The position numbers and the translations under genes are program-made. Positions 28,801-36,441 of a DNA stretch of 64,000 nt are shown piece after piece; position 1 is the first letter of the stretch; each line of letters begins with the position of its first letter. Source of the stretch: Brucella haematophila (GTDB lineage Bacteria; Pseudomonadota; Alphaproteobacteria; Rhizobiales; Rhizobiaceae); the NCBI RefSeq assembly GCF_005938105.1, contig NZ_VCPE01000003.1, positions 461,232-525,231 on the forward strand, given 5' to 3'. The notes under the pieces were generated by a model. That model was not told the DNA's origin. It did no database searches and was given only the letters and a program-made list of their open reading frames with translations.

Positions 28801-30406
28801 TAAAATCGATAGTGACGTCACAAATGAAGGCATTCTGTCCGGTGATGGCACCATGAACAATTTGCTGAATAAGGGCGAGGTGTCTCCCGGTATCGGCGAC
28901 AAGCCTGGTACGCTTGAGGTTAATGGGAATTATTCTAGCGAAGGCGGCAGGCTCGTTCTGCATGAAAATCTGAATGGCGATACTAATTCTCCCGGTGATC
29001 GCTTGAATATCGCAGGCAACACCTCCGGCACGACGGATGTGAAGGTTGTTGCATTGCAGCCGGGTACTCATGGCGAGTTGACGGACAAAGGCATTGAGGT
29101 AATTACGGTCGGAGGAAACTCAGACGGCCAGTTTAACCTGATTGGTAATTATGTGAATTATCGTGGCGCACAGGCTGTTGTGGGCGGTGCTTATGCCTAT
29201 ACCCTGGAGAAGGGCAGCGGCGCAGATGCGCAAGGCAGGGCAGTTGGTTCAGATGGCAACTGGTATCTCCGTAGCCAGATGCAAGGTTACCAGCCGCCAG
29301 AGCTGACGCCGGATACGCCGACGGAGGATAACCCAACCCCGGATAATCCAACTCAGGACAATCCGACACCGACGAAGCCGTCAAACCCGGGTACACCGGA
29401 ATATCAGGCAGGTGTGCCACTCTATTCGGCAGCGACAAGCGCGCTCGCTTCATTGAACCGTACGGGTTTCGCCTCGTTCAACACACGTTATAAGGCTGGT
29501 GAGAACGGTGGTTCCAAGTCGGGTGATACGCAGGGACAGAATGCTGACGATTTAACCCGTTCAACCTATTTCTGGAGCAGAGTCCAGGGCGGCTACAGTT
29601 TCTACACGCCGAATGGCAATGCCACCGGCAGCACTTACGGCTCGCATAACTGGTCAGTAGAGGCCGGCGTGGACGGGCAGTTCATGGAAGGTGATAACGG
29701 CTCTCTGATCGGCAGTGCCTGGGTGGATTACACGCGCAGCCAGATCAATACTTCGTCGCAAGTCGGTAACGGTCGAGTGAACGTCAATGGTTATGGCATT
29801 GGTGGTGCGCTGACCTGGTACGGTGATAACGGCATCTATGTGGACGGTCAGGCCAAGGCGACTTGGTATACATCCGACATGAACTCCGACATTGCTAGCG
29901 AGGAGGTTGCATCAGGTGTCAAGAGCTTTGGTTATGCCATGAGCCTTGAAGCAGGCAAAGAGTTCACATTCAATGATCGCTGGAGCGTGACGCCACAGGC
30001 GCAGCTGATATGGTCTTCGCTCAATACGGATGACTATGACGACATCTTCAAAGCGTCGGTGAATACACCATCAGTGCAGAGCCTGACTGGACGGCTTGGG
30101 CTGGCCGCCAATTATGCAACGAACTGGCAGGCAGCTGATGGAACTGGGAGCCAGTTGACGCTTGGTGGTATCATCAATGTGTATCAGGAGCTGAAAGGCG
30201 GAGCGGACTACATCATGGTGTCTGGTGAGCGCGTTGCCACAGGTTCCATCGACAAGACCTGGGGTGAAATTGGAGTCACCGCGAATTACTCGTGGGCCAA
30301 CGATGTGTACTCCGTGTTCGGGAAGATGGCGACAGCGTCCAGCTTGCAGAACTTTGGCGACAGTTACTCGGTTACGGGCAATGTCGGTGTACGTGTGAAG
30401 TGGTAG
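22814..30406 (+). CDS. Giant autotransporter adhesin with glycine-rich N-terminus
   Basis: A 2530-residue autotransporter. Residues 1-80 are an extended signal peptide: a long basic region (PKPRRKLRQKP), then SSLAATLLWALLTAS and cleavage near YASA|EDL. About 85-390 is extremely rich in Gly with GGAGGxG strings. From 400 to 1350 the passenger consists of LxxNNTYTGATTI-type beta-strand repeats. A WDAGSATNWTD...GAPGTVTV module lies near 1455-1480, followed by an Asp-rich second repeat region. A Pro/Thr/Asn/Asp linker (about 2160-2197, PTPDNPTQDNPT) leads to the beta-barrel (about 2240-2530, from FWSRVQGGYSF, ending VRVKW with terminal Trp). ATG 22814 has AGGAGCAG upstream. Adhesion to host, roots or other cells is likely; the receptor is unknown. 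Confidence 0.9.
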   Translation: MNQSQPKPRRKLRQKPVAGALQSHTRGLVSSSALTAVPDGSRLPTTRAGSSLAATLLWALLTASTLATPILLAPTSYASAEDLRGTAGGGSGATQGGAGNGWGGGVVSAGGAGYDGGGGGGSTSTGVGGQGGSAGETGGQKGNGGDPGAGVGAGGGGASSGDFGGGTGGISGGGAGGATGGGGGGGGVGALEVNPSAASIAGGAGGNSIYTNKAAGGAGGGGAGLLIRNGSASTHDGLTIAGGAGGSTTDVGSGGGGGAGALINGILTNVQKSSIIGGNGGSTAKSNAGAGGGGDGVAVVGVGSRFENYGTVTGGAGGQNTADASYSANGGAGIRIGHDAYVVNAGTVTAGASYGTGPATSAIMIVGDNATLELRDGSNIVGGITVADGVTGATLALGGDTTGGTFAGMSGYNGFENFTKTGAATWKVTGEIVANTVKIDQGMLQIENGGSFSVTSLQDNGTLAFNQTANLTVSAAISGSGGFSKMGSNTLTLSGANTFSGNIQVEGGTLLAGSTGAFGTGAGTMDVFTGATVDVGGYNVTMGGLTGGGTIALGGKGMTVNSTTQTTFTGNITASAGSTFVKQGTGTFIMEGNLAAYGVTISGGTLQFTNGGTMSNATAVTDNGTLAFNTTQTLTQAAKVSGNGKLDVFGTGGKLILTADNDYTGLTTIGTGATLQLGDGGTTGSIGNSTLANGGTLAFNHSNAVTQSAAITGNGGLQQLGTGTLILAADNTYTGATTIAAGSTLQLGNGGTTGSIATSSAVTDNGTLAINRSGTVTLQNAISGSGSLNQMSNGTLVLTGNNSYAGATAIAGTLQVGNNGTTGTLGAGAVTVANGGKLSFSRTDSGFTVANAIGGAGNLLQNAGGTTTLTGINSYTGTTTIDASGRLNIGSGGTTGALGTGTVSNAGTLAFNRSDAYAAAAAIGGAGQLIKMAAGTLTLSGANSFTGGLNVQAGSVKAGSATAFGSGALTLAASTSADLNGNDISLSGIEAAAGSTVALGAKKLTLTGNSNTTFAGAMTGTAGSAFDKQGNGVFTATGDIGAYAVTISNGTLQLGNGSTNGWLTKATSITDNGVLIVNRSDDKALSAIISGNGSLTKSGAGTLTLSGVNTYKGGTTVNGGTISVAAANNLGSASNDLFLIGGTLQATNTFTLDQEIKLGAGGGIIDTQGSGTTLTLSNAVAGKSSLVRAAEGSLTKIGDGTLVVLDDIVADTSIQKGTVRIGDSGTKGDIKGAIDIASGATLEFDHSSREIDTDTLSGAGLLRVDSPGAYVMKGNSSGFTGTVEANGSLVVDNSLGASAVTVSSNGDLSGSGSIAGNVTVQSNGHLKGTQGQTLNIGGNLTLSAGSITDISLGTYNASSSELFNVTGNLTLGGVLNVENLGGFGPGIYHIIKYGGSVTGSWTLGDTGGFNPVDLSITTSGNYVSLDSQLLDGNARWNGDQLQGGGDGTWDAGSATNWTDGNGANNGYLNNRFAEFDGAPGTVTVDNTANGQVVAGGLQFASGDANDGYLIEGGDLQLATSGNTDTPIIRVGDGTVNSVNIVATIDSNLTGDHGFEKTDLGTLILTHDNDITGDIKIEAGTLQLGDGHSSGSVTGDITVGTGDDYDAHLVINRSDNPVFGQVISGTGTLEQAGTGTTILTGDNTYTGGTFITDGNLQIGDRGATGSIVGDVHIDNPDSKLIVDLSSDITLDGTISGPGGLTQQGTGITTLTSDNDYTGQTVISDGELHLKGDGSIEASSGLTNDGKFDISEVNGDSSTIQSLGGGGGVTLGDKTLIIADGKDSDVFSGIIEGNGRLEIGGGTQHLTGDNTYTGGTKIDETGTLVIGDGGTNGSVKGDIVVDGTLIYDRSDPFVVNPITGDGDVKFEGGGAATIDTEQQFTGELEIEAGNTIIVKGDGDISDADGVTVDGTLDVKDSNKSDIEIGHLRGGEDGLVDLGDKNIVITNGDGSEFSGTIEGDGGFTVEQGKQILSGENTYTGETLIKPDGELQLGNDQHPGKIDSDVTNEGILSGDGTMNNLLNKGEVSPGIGDKPGTLEVNGNYSSEGGRLVLHENLNGDTNSPGDRLNIAGNTSGTTDVKVVALQPGTHGELTDKGIEVITVGGNSDGQFNLIGNYVNYRGAQAVVGGAYAYTLEKGSGADAQGRAVGSDGNWYLRSQMQGYQPPELTPDTPTEDNPTPDNPTQDNPTPTKPSNPGTPEYQAGVPLYSAATSALASLNRTGFASFNTRYKAGENGGSKSGDTQGQNADDLTRSTYFWSRVQGGYSFYTPNGNATGSTYGSHNWSVEAGVDGQFMEGDNGSLIGSAWVDYTRSQINTSSQVGNGRVNVNGYGIGGALTWYGDNGIYVDGQAKATWYTSDMNSDIASEEVASGVKSFGYAMSLEAGKEFTFNDRWSVTPQAQLIWSSLNTDDYDDIFKASVNTPSVQSLTGRLGLAANYATNWQAADGTGSQLTLGGIINVYQELKGGADYIMVSGERVATGSIDKTWGEIGVTANYSWANDVYSVFGKMATASSLQNFGDSYSVTGNVGVRVKW
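24782..25627 (+). repeat. Four tandem 210-213-nt repeats in the giant autotransporter passenger
   Basis: Units begin at 24782, 24992, 25205 and 25418 and are 210, 213, 213 and 210 nt long (70-71 codons). Each opens with LTxxNxYTGxTTI, continues with a TLQLGNGGTTGSI-like strand, then GTLAFNRS-like and AISGxGxLxQxxxGT-like strands. They have diverged in sequence but hardly in length, as expected for a beta-helix built of equal coils. Confidence 0.75.
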
Positions 30407-30413
30407 TACCGTT

Positions 30414-30460
30414 TTCCCCGGAAGCTCCTTTGATTGGGCGCTTCCGGGGAAGGCCTTTTC
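30414..30460 (+). terminator. Strong hairpin terminator after the giant autotransporter
   Basis: TTCCCCGGAAGC (30414-30425) and GCTTCCGGGGAA (30440-30451) form a perfect 12-bp stem with a 14-base loop, starting seven bp after the stop codon and followed by GGCCTTTT. It separates the autotransporter from the small gene downstream, or limits readthrough into it. Confidence 0.8.
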
Positions 30461-30491
30461 CATCGATTGAGATATAAGGAAGGATTGCGAT

Positions 30492-30881
30492 ATGAAAATC
30501 ATAATCCCGGCGGCCATCACTCTACTCTTGTCGTGCCTTTATTCGCCGTTCATCTACGCTGCTCAGCATGATACGGTGTTCTCGCCTGCGAACGGTGTTT
30601 TGTGTAATCAGTCTTTCTGTGCCGATCAAGATGGTATCTCGGATGGGTTGACTACTCAGTATCTAGGACAAAAAGCATCTGATAAATTAGCATCGCAAGG
30701 CGTGTTTGACCGAAAGGTCTTCACTCTTTCCAACGGTGTCTATTGCGACGTTAAAGCACATCGGTGTAATGAAGACCGTTTGGTTGACCCGAAGACTGGT
30801 GTTCGTAGCCGTGTCTCGCTTGAATATACGGGGTTGCTATTCGGAGGACCAACAGTGCGGCTCTACAGAAAGAAGAAATGA
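30492..30881 (+). CDS. Small periplasmic YcgJ/Fels-1-like protein
   Basis: A 129-residue exported protein with a signal peptide (residues 1-23, LLLSCLYSPFIYA|A). The mature part has two similar halves each with a Cys pair: SPANGVLCNQSFC (C38, C43) and LSNGVYCDVKAHRC (C85, C92), suggesting two disulphides, plus DGISDGLTTQYLG. This pattern resembles E. coli YcgJ and the Fels-1 prophage protein family, whose function is unknown. AAGGAAGG precedes the ATG. It is 85 bp downstream of the giant autotransporter, past a strong terminator. Family match is from memory, so moderately sure. Confidence 0.6.
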   Translation: MKIIIPAAITLLLSCLYSPFIYAAQHDTVFSPANGVLCNQSFCADQDGISDGLTTQYLGQKASDKLASQGVFDRKVFTLSNGVYCDVKAHRCNEDRLVDPKTGVRSRVSLEYTGLLFGGPTVRLYRKKK

Positions 30882-31266
30882 GACAATAAAAGTTATATAT
30901 ATTATAGAATATAATAAGTACGATACGATTGAGCTGTTGATAGAGATCAATTTTCAGCAATACTGATGATGAAGGAATTTTCCAGCATGATCGGTTTTAT
31001 TGACGTGAGGCGGAACGAGGTTTTATGCAAAGAATGGGCGCGCCCATCTGTTACGCATCAGATTCTGGGGCAAACCCGACAGATTTGTAGGGTACGCATT
31101 TTCAATCAGTAGCTTGTGACAATAGCTAATATTCTGGTTTGCGAGATGAGATAAGGCTGGCGCGATACTTATGAGCCCCCACTTTCTGTAGTCTTGACAG
31201 TTTTCCGATTCCGGCTCTACCTTGAAGTCATGCTGAAGCTCAACGCTGAAGCGAGGGGAGGAATTC
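30882..31266. other. Intergenic region before the sugar importer, no gene
   Basis: About 385 bp. The first 80 bp are highly AT-rich (after the YcgJ-like stop), the rest of mixed composition. No coding frame or clear palindrome was found. It presumably carries the promoter of the importer operon; AGGGGAGGAATTC before the next ATG is its ribosome-binding site. Confidence 0.5.
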
Positions 31267-32247
31267 ATGACTAAAGGTTCAATGTTTAATGGGCTGGGTC
31301 TAGGTTCGATTTCGCGACGCCAGTTTCTAACCACCAGCGCAGTCGGAGCAGGCGCGCTGCTTTTGCCGTCCTTACCGTCTTTTGCAGCAGACAAGCCGAA
31401 AATTGGCCTTGTCATGAAATCGCTCGCAAACGAGTTTTTCAAGCAAATGCAGGCGGGTGCGGAAGAATACGCTGCCAAGAATACAGATAAGTTTAGCTTT
31501 GCTGCGGTTGGCATGAAAGACGAGCGTGATTTCGCTGCCCAGGTCGATGCGGTGGAAAATTTCATTACGCAGCAGTTCAATGTGATTGTCTTGGCACCGG
31601 CGGATTCCAAGGCCATGGTCACACCTGTAAAAAAGGCATTGGAAGCCGGTATCAAGGTCATCAATATCGACGTTGCGCTTGATGAAGAGGCGAAGAAGCA
31701 GGCCGGTATTGATCTGGCTTTCTTTGGACCTGACAATCGCGAAGGCGCAAAACTGTCCGGCATGGCTCTGGCCAAAGAACTGGGCAAGGGTGGCAAAGTG
31801 GTTATCCTGGAAGGCAATCCAGAGGCCGACAATGCCAAGGAGCGCAAGAAGGGTTTCGACGACGCGGTTGCCGAAGGCGGTTTGACGCTGTTGGACTCCA
31901 AGACAGCACATTGGGAAACGGAAGAAGCCAATACGCTTATGACGAATTTCCTGACGCAGTATCAGGATATTCAAGGCGTTATGGCGGCTAATGACTCGAT
32001 GGCTCTTGGCGTTGTCAAAGCGCTCGATGCAGCAGGAAAATCGGGCCAGATCAAGGTCGTCGGTTTTGACAATATTCCTGCTGTTCAACCGCTGATCAAG
32101 GATGGCAAAATGCTGGCCACAATCGACCAGTTTGGCGCTCAGATGGCGGCGATGGGTATCGATTATGGCCTTAAAGAGCTGGCGGGTGAAAAATTCTCCG
32201 GTTGGGTCAAGACGGATATCAAGCTGATTACCGCCAAGGATCTCTAG
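31267..32247 (+). CDS. Periplasmic sugar-binding protein, RbsB type, Tat signal
   Basis: A 326-residue substrate-binding protein of the ribose/galactose cluster. The twin-arginine signal SISRRQFLTTSAVGAGA (residues 14-30) is cleaved near FAA|DKP. The mature start PKIGLVMKSLANEFFKQMQ is the hallmark of RbsB-type proteins, as are VIVLAPADSKA, VINIDVALDEEA and IQGVMAANDSMALGVVKAL. It collects sugar in the periplasm for the ATPase and permease encoded next. Tat export of such proteins is less usual than Sec and would fit a protein folded before export. No catabolic enzyme is linked, so the sugar (pentose, hexose or polyol) cannot be named. Confidence 0.88.
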   Translation: MTKGSMFNGLGLGSISRRQFLTTSAVGAGALLLPSLPSFAADKPKIGLVMKSLANEFFKQMQAGAEEYAAKNTDKFSFAAVGMKDERDFAAQVDAVENFITQQFNVIVLAPADSKAMVTPVKKALEAGIKVINIDVALDEEAKKQAGIDLAFFGPDNREGAKLSGMALAKELGKGGKVVILEGNPEADNAKERKKGFDDAVAEGGLTLLDSKTAHWETEEANTLMTNFLTQYQDIQGVMAANDSMALGVVKALDAAGKSGQIKVVGFDNIPAVQPLIKDGKMLATIDQFGAQMAAMGIDYGLKELAGEKFSGWVKTDIKLITAKDL

Positions 32248-32322
32248 AAACGCGTAAGATAGTGAGGCCGCAGCGGATTATTTCGTTGCGGCTTTCCGCT
32301 ATCGGAGCAGGCAGGAGCAGTC

Positions 32323-33828
32323 ATGCAATCAGCCGACGCGATCTTGAAACTGGATAACGTTGGCAAGATCTTTCCGGGCGTGGTCGCTCTGGATGGTATC
32401 AACCTGCAACTGATGCGCGGCGAAACACATATCATTCTCGGTGAAAACGGTGCCGGTAAGTCCACGCTCATCAAGTTGCTCGCTGGCATCTATCAACCGG
32501 ATACGGGCGAAATTTTCCTGAATGATCAGCCCTATAAGCCGAAAACGCCGCATGATGCGCAGGTCCAGGGCATTCGGATTGTTCATCAGGAACTCAACCT
32601 GCTCCCACATCTTTCCATAGCAGAAAATTTGATGCTGGAGAGTCTTCCGCGGCGCTACGGTCTTGTGGATCGCACAGCGCTAAACCGGCGTGCTTCTGAG
32701 TTGCTGGACGAGGTTGGTCTGGCCCTCGATCCGCGCACACTCGTTTCCGAACTGGGCGTCGCGCAAATGCAATTGGTCGAAATTGCAAAGGCGCTTGGCT
32801 ATGACAGCAAGCTTCTGGTCCTTGATGAGCCGACGGCGACACTGACTCCACCGGAAATCGAGCGGCTCTTTGCCATTATCGGAAGATTGAAGGCCAAGGG
32901 CGTAACGATCATTTACATTTCGCACCGCTTGCATGAAGTCTTCGAAATCGGCGATCGGGTCACTGTGTTGCGCAATGGTCGTTTGGTCGAAACGCGATCA
33001 TTACAGGGGCTTACCGTGCCCCATCTGGTTCGCATGATGATTGGCAGGGATATCGCGGATGAATACAGCTTCGATCCGTCTATCAGGCCGGGTTCGGTCG
33101 CTTTGGAGGTTGAGAACGTCACGCGAGCGATGCAAGCTATCGCGGTGTCCTTTACAGTGCGCCGGGGCGAGATTCTTGGTGTGGCAGGTCTGGTTGGATC
33201 AGGCCGAACCGAGATTATGCGCGCGATCTTTGGCGCTGATCCAAAAGGCGGCGGGCAAATCCGTGTAGACGGCAGGCCGGTGAATATTCGCGACCCCAAG
33301 GATGCCGTCAGAAATGGGCTTGGCTTTCTGACCGAAGACCGCAAGGGCCAGGGGCTGATGCTCGACATGCCCGTGGACCTAAATGCGACGATCACCGATC
33401 TGAAAAAAATCTCTCATGGGGGATTGCTGGACAAAGGCGCGGAAAAAACTGCCGTTACGAAACTGATCGAACAGCTGCGGATTAAAACGGCCTCGATAGA
33501 CACTTCGGTGCGCAATCTGTCAGGCGGAAACCAGCAAAAGGTCGTTCTTGCGAAATGGCTGTTTCGCGGCTCCTCTACACTGATACTGGATGAGCCGACG
33601 CGAGGCGTCGATGTCGGTGCCAGACGCGAAATCTATCAACTACTCTGGATGCTGACCGCAAACCAGAAAGCGATCATCATGATCTCTTCGGATTTGCCGG
33701 AGCTCATCGGCATGTGCCACCGCATAATCGTTTTTTCCAACGGCAAGCTGGTGGGAGAATTGCAGCGGTCGCAGTTTGACCAGGAGCGTATTCTCTCACT
33801 TGCCTATCAGGAGCATGTTCAAGCATGA
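32323..33828 (+). CDS. Sugar ABC importer ATPase, RbsA/MglA type (double ATPase)
   Basis: A 501-residue cytosolic subunit with two fused ABC domains, typical of the carbohydrate uptake transporter-2 group. Domain 1: Walker A GENGAGKST, signature LGVAQMQLVEIAKAL, Walker B LVLDEPTATLTP, ISHRLHEVFEI. Domain 2: a degenerate Walker A (GLVGSGRTE), then FLTEDRKGQGL and LSGGNQQKVVLAKWL with LILDEPTRGVDVGARREI. Loss of the second Walker A lysine is normal for this group. AGGAGCAG precedes ATG 32323, and the gene ends in a 4-bp ATGA overlap with the permease. Confidence 0.93.
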   Translation: MQSADAILKLDNVGKIFPGVVALDGINLQLMRGETHIILGENGAGKSTLIKLLAGIYQPDTGEIFLNDQPYKPKTPHDAQVQGIRIVHQELNLLPHLSIAENLMLESLPRRYGLVDRTALNRRASELLDEVGLALDPRTLVSELGVAQMQLVEIAKALGYDSKLLVLDEPTATLTPPEIERLFAIIGRLKAKGVTIIYISHRLHEVFEIGDRVTVLRNGRLVETRSLQGLTVPHLVRMMIGRDIADEYSFDPSIRPGSVALEVENVTRAMQAIAVSFTVRRGEILGVAGLVGSGRTEIMRAIFGADPKGGGQIRVDGRPVNIRDPKDAVRNGLGFLTEDRKGQGLMLDMPVDLNATITDLKKISHGGLLDKGAEKTAVTKLIEQLRIKTASIDTSVRNLSGGNQQKVVLAKWLFRGSSTLILDEPTRGVDVGARREIYQLLWMLTANQKAIIMISSDLPELIGMCHRIIVFSNGKLVGELQRSQFDQERILSLAYQEHVQA

Positions 33829-34835
33829 CAGATAAGCCGTCTATCTCCGAGAAGCCCGTTGCGACTGACCGCCAGAGGTTGAAGCGTTTCCTGTTGCGAG
33901 ACGCAGGCGTCTTTCTGGCTCTTTTGTTGATCACGCTGGTATTTTCCTTCACCGCGCCTTATTTCGCCACGCCGGGCAATGCGTTGAAGATATTCGTCCA
34001 GATCGCCATCAATACGGTGCTTGCGGCAGGCATGACCTTCGTCATTCTAACGGGGGGGATTGATCTCTCGGTTGGTTCGGTACTGGCGTTGTGTACGGTT
34101 ATCGGCGCGCTTATCATGACGTCAGGTATGGAGCCTGCTCTATCGATCCCGCTTGCTATACTAGCCTGTATTGCAGTTGGCGGGCTTTGTGGGTTTATCA
34201 ATGGAAAGGTGTCGACTTTCTGGAAGATACCTTCCTTCATTGTGACGCTTGGCATGCTCAATATCGCCGCTGGCGCGGCGCGCGTGGTGTCCAATAACTC
34301 GACGATTACCGGACTGCCGCAAGGCTTCGTCGATTTCGGTAATCTCATAATCGGTGGTTTTCTGCCTTCTATCTTTCTCGTTGCAGTTGCCGTGATTTTT
34401 GTTGGCTGGTTCATTCTGCGGTTTACCGTCTTCGGTCGCATGATCTATGCGGTCGGGGCCAATGACGAGGCAGTGCGTCTGTCGGGACATAATCCCGATA
34501 CGTATAAAATTGCTGCATTTGTTATTTCGGGGGTAACTGCCGGCATTGCAGCAATTGTCTATCTGTTGCGTTTGAATATTGGCAGCCCGATTGCCGGTAT
34601 TGGTTACGAATTGAACGCGATTGCAGCGGTCATTATCGGTGGAACCAGTCTGTTCGGAGGAAAAGGCTCCATTGTTGGCACACTCGCGGGCGCATGCATT
34701 TTGCAAGTCCTGGCCACCGGCCTGCAATTGCTCGGCATCGGTGACAATTATAAGCCGATCATCATTGGTGCAGTGATTATACTTGCCGTAATTGTCGATA
34801 CTTACCGTGAAAGGCTACTGCGGCGCATTCGTTGA
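33825..34835 (+). CDS. Sugar ABC importer permease, RbsC type
   Basis: A 336-residue inner-membrane permease of the ribose/xylose/galactose group. Family landmarks are ILTGGIDLSVGSVLAL (about 65-80), FVTLGMLN-like IVTLGMLNIAAG, and IAAVIIGGTSLFGGKGSIVGT (about 265-285), with eight to ten hydrophobic segments. It overlaps the ATPase stop by 4 bp, so translation is coupled. Last gene of the three-gene importer. Confidence 0.93.
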   Translation: MTDKPSISEKPVATDRQRLKRFLLRDAGVFLALLLITLVFSFTAPYFATPGNALKIFVQIAINTVLAAGMTFVILTGGIDLSVGSVLALCTVIGALIMTSGMEPALSIPLAILACIAVGGLCGFINGKVSTFWKIPSFIVTLGMLNIAAGAARVVSNNSTITGLPQGFVDFGNLIIGGFLPSIFLVAVAVIFVGWFILRFTVFGRMIYAVGANDEAVRLSGHNPDTYKIAAFVISGVTAGIAAIVYLLRLNIGSPIAGIGYELNAIAAVIIGGTSLFGGKGSIVGTLAGACILQVLATGLQLLGIGDNYKPIIIGAVIILAVIVDTYRERLLRRIR

Positions 34836-34845
34836 TGCGCCGCAG
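34818..34845. terminator. Perfect 10-bp hairpin over the permease stop codon
   Basis: CTGCGGCGCA (34818-34827) and TGCGCCGCAG (34836-34845) enclose an 8-base loop that contains the TGA stop of the permease. No T-run follows, so it may be a 3' stabilising or Rho-assisted structure rather than a classical terminator. It sits between converging genes. Confidence 0.5.
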
Positions 34846-34890
34846 CAATCCGGTAAGGCAGCTATGTTATGGCGAACTTGGCGGCCACCC

Positions 34891-36078
34891 TCATGGGTGG
34901 GCGCCGCTTTCGTGCAAGGCGTTCTGGCTTTTTGTGCGACTTTCCCACAAGCCGATACCGAAGAGAATGGCTGTTGTCAGCCATCCAAGGGTGAGTAGAT
35001 CGGCGCTCTGCCCGAAAGGTGCAATGAGCGCCAACAAGATGACACCCCCGATATGGGAAAGGGGCACGCGGCCATAGACGACATATTTATAGATGGCACT
35101 GCCGATCAAATAGATGGCGGGACCGATTGCTATGACGAGAGTTTCAGCGAGGCTGGCGTGTTCGGCAGGATGCTCCATGGCAAGATCATTGCCCACGGCG
35201 CTCACGATGATACCGAATATCAGGATGGCGTGAATGTAGTGGAAATAGGCGCCTATCTTCCCTGGATCGCGGGCTCGCGTGATACGCGCGGTCGCGTCTT
35301 TGCTTGAGGTGCCAAAATAAAGCCACCACATGGCGATGGTGCCGAGAAAAGTGGCGAGCATCGCGGATAGCTCGGCAATGTTCCAGTTTTCTGCACCTGC
35401 AAGTGTGGCTCCCGTCGCCAGCAGGCTTTCACCCAGCGCGACAATAACAAAGAGCTGGCAACGCTCCGCAAGATGTCCGCCCTCGATGGTCCAGTCGCTG
35501 ACCTGCGAGCGCCCCATGCCGGGCAGAGCAAAGCCAATCATCGGTGAAACATATTCACAAAGTGCCGCGACGACCCAAAGGGCCAGTCGCAATTCACCTT
35601 CTGCCAAGGCTCCGCCGATCCAGAAGCAGCCGGAGATGACAAGCCAGCCCAGCATTCGCCGGTAATTGGCCGTCAGCGGGTGGTCACTCCCCAATTGCCA
35701 GACGATGAAGCCTGTCCGCCCAAGTTGCATTGCAACATAGCAACCGGCAAAAATAAGACCGCTTTTGCCAAATGCGTCTGGTATCGAGGCCGCCATAACC
35801 AGCGCCAGCGCCATACAGAAGAACAAAACAAAGCGCAATTTTGGTTGCTCGGGATTAAACCAGTTTGTGACCCAGCAGGTATATTGCCAGCCGAGCCAGA
35901 CCGCGAACCAGAGAACGAGTGTTTCTAGTGCACTCCAGGCTGTCAGGTGATGAAGCAGCGTGTGGCTAAGCTGTGTAACCGCGAAGACATAAACGAGATC
36001 GAAGAAAAGCTCCTCATATGTAACATGCGCGTGATGGCCGTCTCGCAGACGCAAAAGTGGGTGAACTGATTGGCTCAT
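34891..36078 (-). CDS. Low temperature requirement protein A (LtrA) family membrane protein
   Basis: A 395-residue inner-membrane protein with about ten hydrophobic segments. The start, LRDGHHAHVTYEELFFDLVYVFAV, carries the LtrA family hallmark (V-x-x-xELFFDLVxVFA), and LAERCQLFVIVALGESLLATG is the second (ERxxLFxIIxLGES). LtrA was named from a cold-sensitivity phenotype in Listeria; its molecular activity is unknown. The gene stands alone, converging on the sugar importer, with TATTCCCCAGAATGTGG-type AT/GC mixed upstream DNA and no strong Shine-Dalgarno. Confidence 0.9.
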   Translation of the reverse strand: MSQSVHPLLRLRDGHHAHVTYEELFFDLVYVFAVTQLSHTLLHHLTAWSALETLVLWFAVWLGWQYTCWVTNWFNPEQPKLRFVLFFCMALALVMAASIPDAFGKSGLIFAGCYVAMQLGRTGFIVWQLGSDHPLTANYRRMLGWLVISGCFWIGGALAEGELRLALWVVAALCEYVSPMIGFALPGMGRSQVSDWTIEGGHLAERCQLFVIVALGESLLATGATLAGAENWNIAELSAMLATFLGTIAMWWLYFGTSSKDATARITRARDPGKIGAYFHYIHAILIFGIIVSAVGNDLAMEHPAEHASLAETLVIAIGPAIYLIGSAIYKYVVYGRVPLSHIGGVILLALIAPFGQSADLLTLGWLTTAILFGIGLWESRTKSQNALHESGAHP

Positions 36079-36441
36079 GGATTATTCCCCAGAATGTGGA
36101 GCATCAGATAATGAGTGCCGAATTCGAAGAGGGCTAAAGGGGACATCCGCCGTAGCGATCAGATGCAATATACACATATCCGTTCCCCTTTACTCAAAGC
36201 GGCACTTGCAATTTTTACATTATCCTAGGTTGTAGGAAGCGGAAATACTTAAGAGATAACTTATTTTTAGCCGACGATATTTTTCAGGCGCGTTATCGGT
36301 TCCGACCGCGATACATACCCTACCCATATGGATGTAGACGGATTGCCGGCTCTTCTTTTGTGGCAATTCAAGGCACAATAGCTGTGGAACAAAGGATCCT
36401 TGAGAGCCTCGAGGGCCGAAAGCTGGTGAGGAGAAAGGGTG
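36079..36441. other. Intergenic promoter region of the glycine-rich protein locus
   Basis: About 360 bp between the divergent LtrA gene and the first glycine-rich gene. No coding frame is convincing. It has AT-rich stretches near 36205-36285 that would suit promoters. An AGGAG at 36429-36433 serves the ATG at 36442. I found no good palindrome for the LuxR-type regulator of this locus. Confidence 0.45.

Noticed and set aside
36300-36441. Sigma-54-like GG/GC pair before the glycine-rich gene (TGGCAATTCAAGGCAC)
   Set aside because: The sequence does not satisfy the TGGCAC-N5-TTGC consensus.
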